This document shows, one piece after another, positions 1 through 9,675 of a stretch of DNA of 64,000 nt. Origin of the DNA: Kappaphycus alvarezii. Taxonomy: Eukaryota; Rhodophyta; Florideophyceae; Gigartinales; Solieriaceae. Position 1 is the first letter of the stretch. Every line of letters begins with the position of its first letter. The DNA lies in contig NADL03000466.1 of assembly GCA_002205965.3 (NCBI GenBank), positions 310,001-374,000 of the forward strand, given 5' to 3'. Position numbers and translations under genes: made by a program. Below the pieces are notes generated by a model, which did no database searches, was not told where the DNA came from, and saw only the letters and a program-made list of their open reading frames with translations.

Positions 1-2
1 GC

Positions 3-2630
3 CCGCTAAGGCCCTCGGACATCTTGAACCGCATTCCTGGGAACTGCATTCACAGTCTTGCCATATTGCTCATTCGACTCTTTCGATCCGCAGCAAACGC
101 ACGGGATGCAAAAGCAGTGCACATTGCCTTCCTCCGGATACATCTTCTCCCGACCGCTGTCTTGCGACGTTTAATCCGTGGGGAAGCCGGATGGCGGTCT
201 CCGACAAGGCAAAGCCAAGGACTGCGAGAACGCATCCGCCGCGCCACCGCAGGCGAATGGAATGAACTTTGGAGAGAAGCCATCCAAGAACACCAGATCA
301 GGGAAGAGCGAACCGTCCGACGCCGCCCGCAGCAATCCCAGACAGACAACAAGCGAGACCCAAAGTTTCGCCGGGCAGCCCACCTAGCGGCAGATGCACA
401 ATACGGGCGTGCGATGCGCACCCTACATCAGTCGCACATTGCGAACGTGCGGGACCCACACGTTTTGGAACGTCTTCGAGAGTTGCACCCTGCACTGAAC
501 ACTCCTGTGACAGCTATCGACACGAGAGATCTCCCGCTCCCGATGGACATCACTGAGGAGGCAGTCCTACACGCCGTCCGACGCTTGAATCCAAACTCCG
601 CGCCGGGTCCGGACAGAATGTCCCCTCGGCTCCTTCGATTCTTGGCCAACACAACGGTGAGTCCTGAAGCAGGTGTGACGGGCATCTCGGCGCTAACTGC
701 AGTTGTGACAAGACTAGCCCAAGGGGACTTACCAGACGACACAATCCCTCTGATCTCTTCTGCGACGCTGCTACCCATCCAACCTCGGCCAGACAAGATT
801 CGCCGCATTGCTATTGGGACGGCCTTGCGGCGACTCGTAACAAAGGTGCTCCTACCACAAGCAATAGAAGACACGAGGGAGTACCTCGCACCCTTGCAAG
901 TGGCCAATGGCGTGCCCAGCGGACTGGACTCCATTGTGCACGAAGCACGGAGACTGGTTGAGCGCCAGGACGAGGAGCATGCACTGGTATCCGTGGATGC
1001 ACACAATGCATTCAATCGGTTCTCGAGACAGCGCATGATAAATTTGCTGCCGACCAAAGTACCGTCGCTGTGTCGTTTTCTGAACATGGTATACGCCCGC
1101 AACACGCCGTCGCTGATATTGCCCGTAGCGCCCGCACATGACATCCCTAGCCAAGAAGGTATACAACAGGGGGACCCTGCAAGCATACTGTTGTTTTCTC
1201 TTGTAGTGCTTCCATTAGCGACGGAAATTGCTCAGCAGACACAGCTCGATCTACACAGATGGTATGCGGACGACTGCACTCTCATTGGCAATCATACCGA
1301 GCTCGAAAAGGCAGTCGACATCCTCAGCTCCAGAGGACCTGACAATGGCTTATACCTGAATCACGAAAAAACCCGTCTGTTCTGGCCGCACAGACTCGGT
1401 AACTGCACATCGCCACTATTCCACCGCTTCCCAGTTGAGAACTTTTCCACCGAAGGCATCGACCTTCTTGGGGCCCCAATTGGGTCGTCACAGTTTATGG
1501 AAGATTTTCTGAACGAGAAAATCAGAAGCTGCAAGCACACATTGTCGCTGATTTACGGTATCGGAGACGCTCGAACTCGGTTCCACCTTCACCGGGTATG
1601 TGCATCCGCTTGCAAGCTTCAACATGTGGTGAAGCTAACTCCGCCGAGTGTGACCACTGCCATTGCACTGAGATTGGACGACGACCAACTCGAATTTTAC
1701 GCAAGCTCTAACAACGTGCCAATGACTGATGCAGTTCAACAGCAGATATCCTTACCTCTCCGCTATGGCGGTCACGGCTTCACACCTATAGCAACGCTTA
1801 ATTTCGCAGCATATGCTGCGAGCATAATTGATGCTGAGCTGGCTGCGGGCCCTGAGGACAGTGGTGAGACTGAACACCGATACGCTGAAGCGGATACACA
1901 CCTCCTGGAGTTTGTCCGACGGCTCCCTGCGTCCGTCACTAATGATGGCAGTCTTCCGGAAACTTTGACAGCGGCAAGCCTCGCAGCCAAGGCCGATAGT
2001 ACATACAACATTCTGTATCGAGCCTGGTGCGAGTCTGCAGCAAAGTTCTTCTGGAAGGACGACGAATGGAAGAGGTTGCCAAACCCCATATCGCATTCAG
2101 AAGCAGATATTCGGCGAAGAATTCGACGTCATGCATACTTGGAAACGCAGGCAGGGGCCTTCCTCACCGCACACCCCGCTGTAGTCAACCGAACGTCCAA
2201 CGAGATGTGGACAGTGATGCTACGCCATCACCCAGGAGTTCGCGTGTTTGACGACACCGCACCGCTGCAATGCGCTGAGTGCCATAGGCCCATGGATCTC
2301 TTACGGGACCATGCAGCAGACCTCTGTATCAAAGGTCTCGGGTGGACCAACCGGCACACAGCAGTTGTGAGAGTACTTGGGAGAGAGCTGTTTAAAGCAG
2401 CAGGAGTTGGCGTCCAGAATGAGATCAAATACCTACTCTCCGGACTGAATGCGCGACCCGCAGATATTCTGGTGCACCCGCGATCCGACGCATTGAACAC
2501 ACCGCCCCCTCTTCCAGTGGCCTACGACATCACCGTATCCTCGCAATTCCAGGAGTGCTATATGTCAATGGGAGCACGAAAAGCGCGAGCCGTTGCCAAC
2601 GCAGCAGACAAAGGAAAGAGGGGGACGTAG
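3..2630 (+). CDS. LINE 'A': reverse transcriptase with restriction-like endonuclease, 5' partial
   Basis: This is the single ORF of a non-LTR retrotransposon. It would copy its RNA by target-primed reverse transcription, nicking DNA with a C-terminal restriction-like endonuclease. The frame is open to the window edge, so the N-terminus lies outside; residues below are counted from a TTG at 24. Reverse transcriptase signs in order are SAPGPD (about 191-196), a conserved region around NAFNRFS, QQGDPAS (about 380-386) and catalytic YADD (about 414-417). A zinc-binding C-x2-C-x9-H-x4-C follows (C750, C753, H763, C768). Next comes PAD...D (about 812-835), the PD-D signature of the R2/CRE/NeSL-type endonuclease, here spaced by 20 residues instead of the usual 12-14. 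There are no internal stops over about 870 codons, so this is the freshest LINE in the window. It ends early because of a probable frameshift near 2615-2625. The clade was not assigned further. Confidence 0.9.
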   Translation, partial: PLRPSDILNRIPGNCIHSLAILLIRLFRSAANARDAKAVHIAFLRIHLLPTAVLRRLIRGEAGWRSPTRQSQGLRERIRRATAGEWNELWREAIQEHQIREERTVRRRPQQSQTDNKRDPKFRRAAHLAADAQYGRAMRTLHQSHIANVRDPHVLERLRELHPALNTPVTAIDTRDLPLPMDITEEAVLHAVRRLNPNSAPGPDRMSPRLLRFLANTTVSPEAGVTGISALTAVVTRLAQGDLPDDTIPLISSATLLPIQPRPDKIRRIAIGTALRRLVTKVLLPQAIEDTREYLAPLQVANGVPSGLDSIVHEARRLVERQDEEHALVSVDAHNAFNRFSRQRMINLLPTKVPSLCRFLNMVYARNTPSLILPVAPAHDIPSQEGIQQGDPASILLFSLVVLPLATEIAQQTQLDLHRWYADDCTLIGNHTELEKAVDILSSRGPDNGLYLNHEKTRLFWPHRLGNCTSPLFHRFPVENFSTEGIDLLGAPIGSSQFMEDFLNEKIRSCKHTLSLIYGIGDARTRFHLHRVCASACKLQHVVKLTPPSVTTAIALRLDDDQLEFYASSNNVPMTDAVQQQISLPLRYGGHGFTPIATLNFAAYAASIIDAELAAGPEDSGETEHRYAEADTHLLEFVRRLPASVTNDGSLPETLTAASLAAKADSTYNILYRAWCESAAKFFWKDDEWKRLPNPISHSEADIRRRIRRHAYLETQAGAFLTAHPAVVNRTSNEMWTVMLRHHPGVRVFDDTAPLQCAECHRPMDLLRDHAADLCIKGLGWTNRHTAVVRVLGRELFKAAGVGVQNEIKYLLSGLNARPADILVHPRSDALNTPPPLPVAYDITVSSQFQECYMSMGARKARAVANAADKGKRGT

Positions 2631-2806
2631 CCACGAAAGTGGCTGCCATTTCTGGCGACGTCCTGCCTGGAAGATCAAGATTAGGATGGGATTTTGTGCC
2701 GCTGGCTTTTGACTCGTTAGGATCACCTTCTGAGACGTCTTCAAAGGTCATAGAGAAATACGCGGCAGCTGTTGCATCGCGCAGCGGATGCTCAACGGGG
2801 GGATGA
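2609..2806 (+). pseudogene. LINE 'A' out-of-frame C-terminal end of the endonuclease domain
   Basis: In another frame the protein appears to continue for about 60 residues after the G-run at 2618-2625, with a TGA at 2804-2806. The tail contains DFVPLAFDSLGSPSE and then a helix-like stretch. A fragment at 17040-17120 encodes the very similar FRPLAFDCLGAPSP, so this really is coding sequence of the family. The stop at 2628-2630 therefore probably results from a one- or two-base slip in the homopolymer. It could be a real mutation, a sequencing error or, less likely, programmed frameshifting. Confidence 0.7.
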
Positions 2807-2868
2807 AGACACGCTTATACCAGAAACTAAGCTACGCTATTTGGTCCACAAGCGCGGCGTCAGTAAAA

Positions 2869-2939
2869 CAGTGCGGTGCAAAAGTAGACTCAAATGAGTT
2901 GAGAAAAATAATAAAAGCCCCTGGCTTTTATTATTTTTT
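2869..2939 (+). repeat. Tc1/mariner-like end fused to a perfect 16-bp hairpin
   Basis: The segment begins CAGTGCGGTGCAAAAGT, a typical Tc1/mariner terminal-repeat look. The same sequence lies inverted at 23202-23255, where it ends next to TA. Bases 2905-2920 and 2924-2939 are a perfect 16-bp inverted repeat with a 3-nt loop, followed by a T-run. No transposase lies beside it, so it is probably a residual end or a short non-autonomous copy. Confidence 0.55.
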
Positions 2940-3088
2940 TTTGTGGGGGAAAATTGGTTTTACTTGAATGGGTGAATGGGGCTTACAGTCGAATGGGTTG
3001 GTATACTTCATTTTCCTGCTAGGAGCAATCACAGACTAGGACTACTGCAAGTAGGGTAACCACTTACTGTACATACCCTCAGAACGGA

Positions 3089-4183
3089 GGTTCTCTGGAA
3101 TACACTATATACACAATTTCAAGTTGTAGCCAAAGTGTCGCTCAAGACTCCTTCCAACAAACAACTGGCGTTATTCTGGACGAGTCTCGCCGCGTGACGA
3201 GCGAACAATGTTCGCTGCGCATCAGCAATCGGAACGGCTGCCCGTGCGGCAATGCCATTCGCAACCCGGTTGGCGAAGTCCCGAGCGGAAGGGTGCCAGC
3301 CCCCAACGTGGAGAGTGGAAGGGCAATGAAGCGATGCCCAGGACCCTTGGCGTATCAACTCGGCAAAGCGAGTGTCCTTGCCCAGGCGAGCATGGTTAAG
3401 GGGCTTGAGTGGGCATCGCGCCAGGGAGGGAAGGCGGGCGGGGTCAGGGGATGGATAACGGTTACATCGTAATAGTCCGTGCCCCCGTTCTCTCCAAGCG
3501 CCTTGATGTCCGGGCGAACTGCATGGCCGGGTTGTGGCGGCTCGAGGACAGGGTGTCGGGCAGCTTTGGAGAGATCTGCAGCAAACAAACGTGTCTGCGA
3601 GTTATGCCGCCACCCGCGTGTGGATCCATAGGCACAGCACAGCGCGTGGTCACCATACTGATCCATGAGGGTCGTGCATCCCCCTTTGTGGCATTTCGAG
3701 GCTGGAGGAAACAGTGGCACTCTGCAATAGAACTGCAACCACGTCTTGTAATTGCGGTCCGGGATGTAGGTACCCAACCCCGGAGCCGGTTGGCATGACA
3801 GCCAGTCCTTGCAACCCTCCACTGACAACGAGGCTCGGAATGCAACAGTCCTCTCATCCCCCTTCGGCATGGCATCAAAGGCCTTTTCCTCAACTGGGCG
3901 GACGAGTTGGCCCGCCCAAACCTCTGCACTGAGTCGATAGCCGTGAAATGGACCACCTTCTCGGGTGCCACTTGTGTCTTCCAGTCGTCGTGCGCCCGAA
4001 CTGCGGATTTGTATGAATGAAGAGCAGTGTTCGGTAGCACAGGCAGAAGGGTAGAGCAAAGGGCACGCGTGAGGGACACGGAGGAAAGGAACGCAGCCGC
4101 CGCAGTGAGCTTCGCAGAGCGAAGCCCAATGCCAAAAGTTGGCTTGAGGGGGCCGAAGGGCGCCACAGGGAGTTGTAATTCCC
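3089..4183 (-). repeat. Left arm of a 1.1-kb inverted repeat: LINE 'E' 3' portion, minus strand
   Basis: On the minus strand this encodes the C-terminal part of LINE E, from an ELQLPV motif through the zinc-binding and endonuclease motifs to the 3' end. It is the near-identical reverse complement of 5264-6361 (1095 against 1098 bp). The differences I noticed are a few substitutions and short indels, for example two bases near 3354 and one near 3306. It stops sharply on both sides: just after ggttctctgg at 3089 and at ttccc at 4183. All sense and antisense ORFs in one arm are mirrored in the other. Confidence 0.92.
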
Positions 4184-4249
4184 CATTTTCCCTGGTTTGG
4201 TTTACTGCGAGTAATGGATATAGGGAGATATTTCCCCTATATCGGCATG

Positions 4250-6319
4250 GATCGCAGGTGCGCCGCTCACAGCACTCCTAAAACCAGACGGGGGAATCAG
4301 ACCGATCGCCGTGGGCGAGACCCTCCGTCGCTTGGTGGGAAGATGTTTGCTGACTTGCATTTCCGAGAAGGCTTCCGAATACTTCCAGCCACTACAGTTG
4401 GGAGTAGCAACGTCAGGAGGATCTGAGGCAGTTGTCCACGCTGTACGGCGACTTTACGAGGAGCATGGCGAATCGGCAGAGTATGCACTGTTAACCGTTG
4501 ACCTTCAAAACGCATTCAACCTGGTCAGCCGAAGTGCGTTTTTGAAGGAGGTCGAGGAGAGGTTCCCGGAGCTCTTACCTTGGGTCAATTACACGTACGC
4601 GGTAAACCCGGGTCATCTGTGGTGTGGGGATGATATGCTCCGGAGCGTGGTAGGCGTGCAGCAAGGGGATCCTCTGGGTCCACTTTTATTCTCCCTTGTG
4701 CTGCAAAAAGTAACGCGGGAACTGAAAACCCGCCTGGAAAATGTGGCTGACACCACAGGCAGGCCTTCTCTACTCCTTCAGCTATGGTACTTGGACGATG
4801 GGTATATAGTGGGCACCCATGAAGCCATTCGGAGGGCACTACAATTCCTCTCTTCCGCGGAGGTGCGTGCTTTGGGTTTGCACCTCCGCATGGATAAGTG
4901 TGCCGTCTGGTGGCCAACCGCTCCCCCCCGTCTGTTCAGCAGTCCTTCCCAGCCGACCTTCGCCAGGACTATAGTGAAGGGACAAAAGTGCTTCGCGCCC
5001 CAATCGGATCGGACCTATTCGTGGAGCGCGAGTTCTCAAAGCATGTCGCTTCACTGAAGCCTCTCCTCAGCGCTTTGTTAACCCTGGAGGACACTCAAGT
5101 AGCTCTCCATCTACTACGGACCTGCTTCGGCGTATGTCGCATTAACTACCTCCTACGTGTAGTTCCCCTCATTCCACTGCTAAGGGGGCCGCGGAATTCG
5201 ATTCCGCTGTTGAAGCTACACTGCGGGGGTTGATGGGCGGGGTTCTGGACAGCAACACTTTTCGGGAATTACAACTCCCTGTGGCGCCCTTCGGCCCCCT
5301 CAAGCCAACTTTTGGCATTGGGCTTCGCTCTGCGAAGCTCACTGCGGCGGCTGCGTTCCTTTCCTCCGTGTCCCTCACGCGTGCCCTTTGCTCTACCCTT
5401 CTGCCTGTGCTACCGAACACTGCTCTTCATTCATACAAATCCGCAGTTCGGGCGCACGACGACTGGAAGACACAAGTGGCACCCGAGAAGGTGGTCCATT
5501 TCACGGCTATCGACTCAGTGCAGAGGTTTGGGCGGGCCAACTCGTCCGCCCAGTTGAGGAAAAGGCCTTTGATGCCATGCCGAAGGGGGATGAGAGGACT
5601 GTTGCATTCCGAGCCTCGTTGTCAGTGGAGGGTTGCAAGGACTGGCTGTCATGCCAACCGGCTCCGGGGTTGGGTACCTACATCCCGGACCGCAATTACA
5701 AGACGTGGTTGCAGTTCTATTGCAGAGTGCCACTGTTTCCTCCAGCCTCGAAATGCCACAAAGGGGGATGCACGACCCTCATGGATCAGTATGGTGACCA
5801 CGCGCTGTGCTGTGCCTATGGATCCACACGCGGGTGGCGGCATAACTCGCAGACACGTTTGTTTGCTGCAGATCTCTCCAAAGCTGCCCGACACCCTGTC
5901 CTCGAGCCGCCACAACCCGGCCATGCAGTTCGCCCGGACATCAAGGCGCTTGGAGAGAACGGGGGCACGGACTATTACGATGTAACCGTTATCCATCCCC
6001 TGACCCCGCCCGCCTTCCCTCCCTGGCGCGATGCCCACTCAAGCCCCTTAACCATGCTCGCCTGGGCAAGGACACTCGCTTTGCCGAGTTGATACGTTCC
6101 AAGGGTCCTGGGCATCGCTTCATTGCCCTTCCACTCTCCACGTTGGGGGGCTGGCACCCTTCCGCTCGGGACTTCGCCAACCGGGTTGCGAATGGCATTG
6201 CCGCACGGGCAGCCGTTCCGATTGCTGATGCGCAGCGAACATTGTTCGCTCGTCACGCGGCGAGACTCGTCCAGAATAACGCCAGTTGTTTGTTGGAAGG
6301 AGTCTTGAGCGACACTTAG
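4250..6319 (+). pseudogene. LINE 'E': 5'-truncated RT plus restriction-like endonuclease, frameshifted
   Basis: The plus-strand copy of LINE E begins inside the reverse transcriptase, about at KPDGGIRPIAVGETLRRLVG (4280-4340). It continues through QQGDPLGPLLF (about 4660-4692) and the catalytic YLDDG (about 4787), where D-D is kept and A is replaced by L. Frames change near 4960, 5200 and 5550, and again before the end. The C-terminal part has a zinc motif C-x4-C-x9-H-x3-C (about 5755-5815) and then RPDI...TDYYDVTV (about 5933-5990), which matches PD-x13-D. The last residues are LLEGVLSDT and a stop at about 6317. The upstream half of a full element is missing. The missense load is modest, so decay looks mainly due to indels. 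Confidence 0.85.
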
Positions 6320-6361
6320 GCTACAACTTGAAATTGTGTATACAGTGTATTCCAGAGAACC
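5264..6361 (+). repeat. Right arm of the 1.1-kb inverted repeat
   Basis: This arm is the reverse complement of 3089-4183. Its inner end falls exactly at the codons of the RELQLPV motif of LINE E. Its outer end is at ccagagaacc (6352-6361). The 1080 bases between the arms hold the reverse-transcriptase half of the same element in plus orientation, so the locus is a long foldback with a coding loop. Confidence 0.92.
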
Positions 6362-6461
6362 ATTTTTCCCCTTTATTCCCAACCAATTTTCCCAACCGTT
6401 CCATTACTCGCAGTAAACTTAAACCAGGTAAACCAAAACCAGGGAAAATTGGTAAACCAAA

Positions 6462-6888
6462 ACCAGGGAAAATTGGTTTACTGCGAGTAATGGAACGGTT
6501 GGGAAAATTGGTTGGGAATAAAGGGGGAAAAATGGTTCTCTGGAATACACTGTATACACAATTTCAAGTTGTAGCCTAAGTGTCGCTCGGGAAAATTGGT
6601 TTGGTTTACTGCGAGTAATGGAACGGTTGGGAAAATTGGTTGGGAATAAAGGGGGAGAAATGGTTCTCTGGAATACACTGTATACACAATTTCAAGTTGT
6701 AGCCTAAGTGTCGCTCGGGAAAATTGGTTTGGTTTACTGCGAGTAATGGAACGGTTGGGAAAATTGGTTGGGAATAAAGGGGGAGAAATGGTTCTCTGGA
6801 ATACACTGTATACACAATTTCAAGTTGTAGCCTAAGTGTCGCTCGGGAAAATTGGTTTGGTTTACTGCGAGTAATGGAACGGTTGGGA
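6462..6888 (+). repeat. 128-bp tandem array built from the LINE 'E' 3' end, inverted
   Basis: Three and a bit near-identical units repeat at a period of exactly 128 bp; for example tgtcgctcgg recurs at 6581, 6709 and 6837. Each unit, read on the minus strand, joins the last about 53 bp of LINE E (gagcgacacttagg to ccagagaacc) to about 75 bp containing ttactgcgagtaatgga in reverse. Bases 6300-6418 and 6476-6586 are inverted copies of each other, so the array faces the LINE tail to tail. A short piece of the unit also lies at 4193-4217, at the inner edge of the left arm. Confidence 0.9.
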
Positions 6889-7876
6889 GTCCTCTGTATT
6901 TGTAATCAGAAAACAGTGCACCCTACTAAGCGATTGGACTTACTACTGTACAGTTTTTGATTGTGCCGCTAAAGGGATGTGTTGACTGTAAGGCTACTGG
7001 GCGTTGAGCTTGAGGGCAGAGTCGTCGCGGGTTGCGCGGGGCGAGAAGATTCGGCACAAGATGCCGGCGTGCTGCCTTCCGCTTTCGCATCCGGACAGCC
7101 GCTATTCTATGTTTATATAGCCCTACGTGATCGCTTCATCTCGACCATTGCAGCTTCGTTCTACTCATTCGCATTTGTGCATTTGTCCTTCAACTGCGTT
7201 TCCACTGTTCTCTGCGCGCTTCTGTGCGCTTCTGTGCGTGTCCATTTCCGCGTTCGTTCATTGATCTGTGTCCGTTCTGTGCAACGCTTCGCACTCCCGC
7301 TCCACAGTACTATCGTCGCATCTTGTCCATCTCTGAACACATGTATTCCAGCTTGCTCGCTCTTTCGTAGTCATCAACTTGTACGTGTCATATATGCGGC
7401 CTTTTCAGTATCCTCATCGAATATGGATTCGTTCATTGCTTAATTTAGATCTAGCCGCTTATGCACGTGTCCATCAACAACAGTACTGTACAGTGTGCCA
7501 ATCCTCGGGACTTCCTGTCCTGTACGGTCGGTATGCACTTCAGACCTCCTTGTTCAAACTGTAATTGTCACCCGTGCTTCACTGTCAGTTGATACAGCAA
7601 TGCAAGCAATACGGTGCTGCGGAAATTGACCGTTGAGGATTTTGAAATTTTGTCCTCGTCAGCGGAGGACACGGGAGCCTGCGGGATAGTCGATGGGCGG
7701 TGCGATGAAGAAAGCGTGGTCGGGATGTCGATGTTCCAATCGATCGCCTTGGCAGCGAGACGCAGGGGGGGCGCCGGGCACCGAGATCCACGTGACTGTG
7801 GATGATACGAAAAGAAATAAAACGAAGGTGAGAGTATTGTGGTACTTACCCCAGATGAACGTGGCGGGAAGAGAAT
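6889..7876. other. No recognisable gene; LTR-like or spacer DNA
   Basis: I recognise no protein here. The longest open frame (6979-7443, 154 codons, rich in C, R, S and F) has no family features. A TATA-like tatatag lies at 7112, and pyrimidine-rich sequence follows, which resembles an LTR leader, but I found no partner copy. The piece caccctactaagcgattgg near 6922 recurs inverted near 31893-31912. Confidence 0.3.
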
Positions 7877-8010
7877 TGTTGGAAGTGGAGGGAAAGGGTC
7901 GAGCCGGTTGCTGGGCTCTGCTCCCAAAGCGCAAGAGGGGAGCGCTACGCGCACGCGCGCTCGCGCGCGGATGGAAAAGGGGTGGGAGGGGGTGGGGGAG
8001 GAGCTCCAGG
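7877..8010 (+). repeat. GC-rich short repeat, copy 1
   Basis: The core reads gcgctacgcgcacgcgcgct and then cgcggatggaaa. The same roughly 130-bp unit recurs inverted at 23531-23630. A third copy is split between 25321-25370 and 31433-31499 by Gypsy II. It has no coding capacity. It looks like a short non-autonomous element (SINE- or MITE-like), but I could not define its ends with certainty. Confidence 0.6.
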
Positions 8011-8167
8011 CCACTTCACGCTGCTACAAGTCCTTCCAAAGGTGATTTTCCTGTTTTTTAACTGAGTATAACAGCAACATGTTTTTAAAAAAAACAAAAG
8101 ACAGTACAGTACATGTGGGAATAAAAAATGCGATTTTACCGGTGCAAAAGTGTAGATTCAAAAATGT

Positions 8168-9119
8168 TTGAGATTGTCAAGTCGCGGGAAATGCAAACAG
8201 AATGAACAAATGCAAACCGCAATTGCACGCTTCCTCAAAGATCCAAAGTCCTATGGATCCAAAAGAAGAAGTGGCCGCCCATCCAAACTATCACCCGCCA
8301 CAAGTTCGAGAAGCTTTTGCTTCTCGAACAATTTGCCCTCTTGTTCTGGACACAGTGCCAATCGCATCAGACAAGACTTGCCGCTTCACATTTTGAAGCA
8401 TAGCGTCTTACGAGTGCTGCAAAGTAGCCCTAAGCAGGCTTACAAAAAATTGAGGACTACTTCGTATCTTACAGAAGTTTGCAAAGAAGAGAGATTGAGC
8501 TAATGCATGGAGAAAGGGGAGCATGATCATGCTTTTTGGAAGCAAGTCATTTTTTCCGAAGAGAAGAAGTTCAACATGGATGGTCCCGATGGATACGCAT
8601 ACTACTGGCATCAAGTTAGCACCGAAGAACGTGTTTACAGTACGCTTCAGCAAGGTGGCGGTGGCCTCATGGTCTACGGGTGTTTTTTCTTACTGCGAAA
8701 CTTGTAATATTGCCTTCATTGATTGTCAAATGAACTCTACAAGGTATCAGGAGGTGCTTATGAATAATTTGCTAACATGGGCTGCCATGACAGATGGAGA
8801 ATCTTGGACATTTCAACGGGACAACTGCCCTATCAATGTTTCGAACTCTTCTAAGGCCTGGTTTAATGAAAACTCTGCCACTGTTTTGGACTGAACATCA
8901 AGAGCTCCTGACTTGAATCTAATTGAGAATCTATGGGGGATTTTATCTCGCCACGTTTACCAGGATGGAAGGTGGTTTTTATCCTTGGGTGATTTGAAAG
9001 AGGTGATTCCCAAGGAGTGGTCTCTCATTTCTGAAAAGCTCCTGCACACTCTGGTCAAATCAATAAAACATCGCACTTTATCTGTTGTTAGCGGCTGTGG
9101 GGCAAAAACTCCTTTTTAG
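8168..9119 (+). pseudogene. Tc1-like transposase remnant
   Basis: Pieces in several frames follow the order of a Tc1/mariner cut-and-paste transposase. There is a helix-turn-helix region with LKDPKSYGSKRRSGRPSKLS (about 8230-8300). The catalytic domain follows, with HAFWKQVIFSEEKKFNMDGP (about 8529-8588), YYWHQ and a GGGGLMVYG stretch. Then come QRDNCP (about 8814-8831) and LNLIENLWGILSRH (about 8913-8954), the usual site of the last DDE/D acidic residue. Frameshifts and stops at 8501 and 8704 and in the 8890s rule out function. The first catalytic acidic residue normally lies in FSDEKKF; here it reads FSEEKKF. Confidence 0.85.
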
Positions 9120-9129
9120 GATCTCTAAG

Positions 9130-9549
9130 TATAGAAAAATCTACGCATATGCGTCTTGCGCGTATCTTGCACTATACTGTACTCCTTGCCCCTGCACACT
9201 TTTATGAGGGTGAAATTCTACTCTATCTATCTACACAGTAGATACTCTATTGATATTCATATCTATTTTAGGTCTATCTAGGCCACAGAGTCTATATATA
9301 TTTACTAGAGTAGATATTTATGGATACTCTAAAGATTTTTATCCTAGTAGACTCAACTTCCTGCGCATGGTAGGGCTAGTCGACCGTGCAGGGATTCTGT
9401 ATAAGTGGTGCTGTTACCGCACTGCGGTGAGTAAAGTAAGCAACCAATTCATCCAGCTTCAACTCAGACCCAGATATCAAAAACACTTCTGTTTTTTTCA
9501 GAGTCGCCCGCAAGCGCCAGTATGCGTTTTCACCTTGGAATTCACGACA
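9130..9549 (+). repeat. Copia I 5' LTR
   Basis: It starts tatagaaaaatctacgc and ends ttcacgaca. It matches 14311-14732 base for base apart from scattered substitutions, a few extra A residues in the downstream copy and a variable stretch near 9160. The segment atatatatttactagag near 9294 may serve as its TATA region. Confidence 0.92.
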
Positions 9550-9675
9550 ATCCGGATTTATTAGTGGTTTCAGGTTTTTCAAAAGTAAGTTTGTGCACTA
9601 TCCAGTGAGACTAAACCTAACGGTTACGGTGTACGGCGTTGTTTAGAGCTACGTGTAAGTCTGCAAATTCTAACC

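Noticed and set aside
1..2630. Group II intron, retron or diversity-generating RT
   Set aside because: The RT is followed by a CCHC motif and a PD...D restriction-like endonuclease, and related copies show LINE-type 5' truncation.
3409..3798. Antisense ORF of 129 codons (mirrored at 5649-6038)
   Set aside because: It is the reverse strand of the LINE E endonuclease region and appears in both arms only because the arms are duplicates.
5187..5203. ggccgcggaattcgatt resembles a cloning-vector polylinker
   Set aside because: In the LINE E frame it encodes a segment (GAAEFDSAVE) matching LINE B (GAAMFDAMIE) at the same position, so it is native coding sequence.
6462..6888. CRISPR-like array
   Set aside because: The 128-bp units are contiguous without unique spacers, and the setting is eukaryotic transposon DNA.
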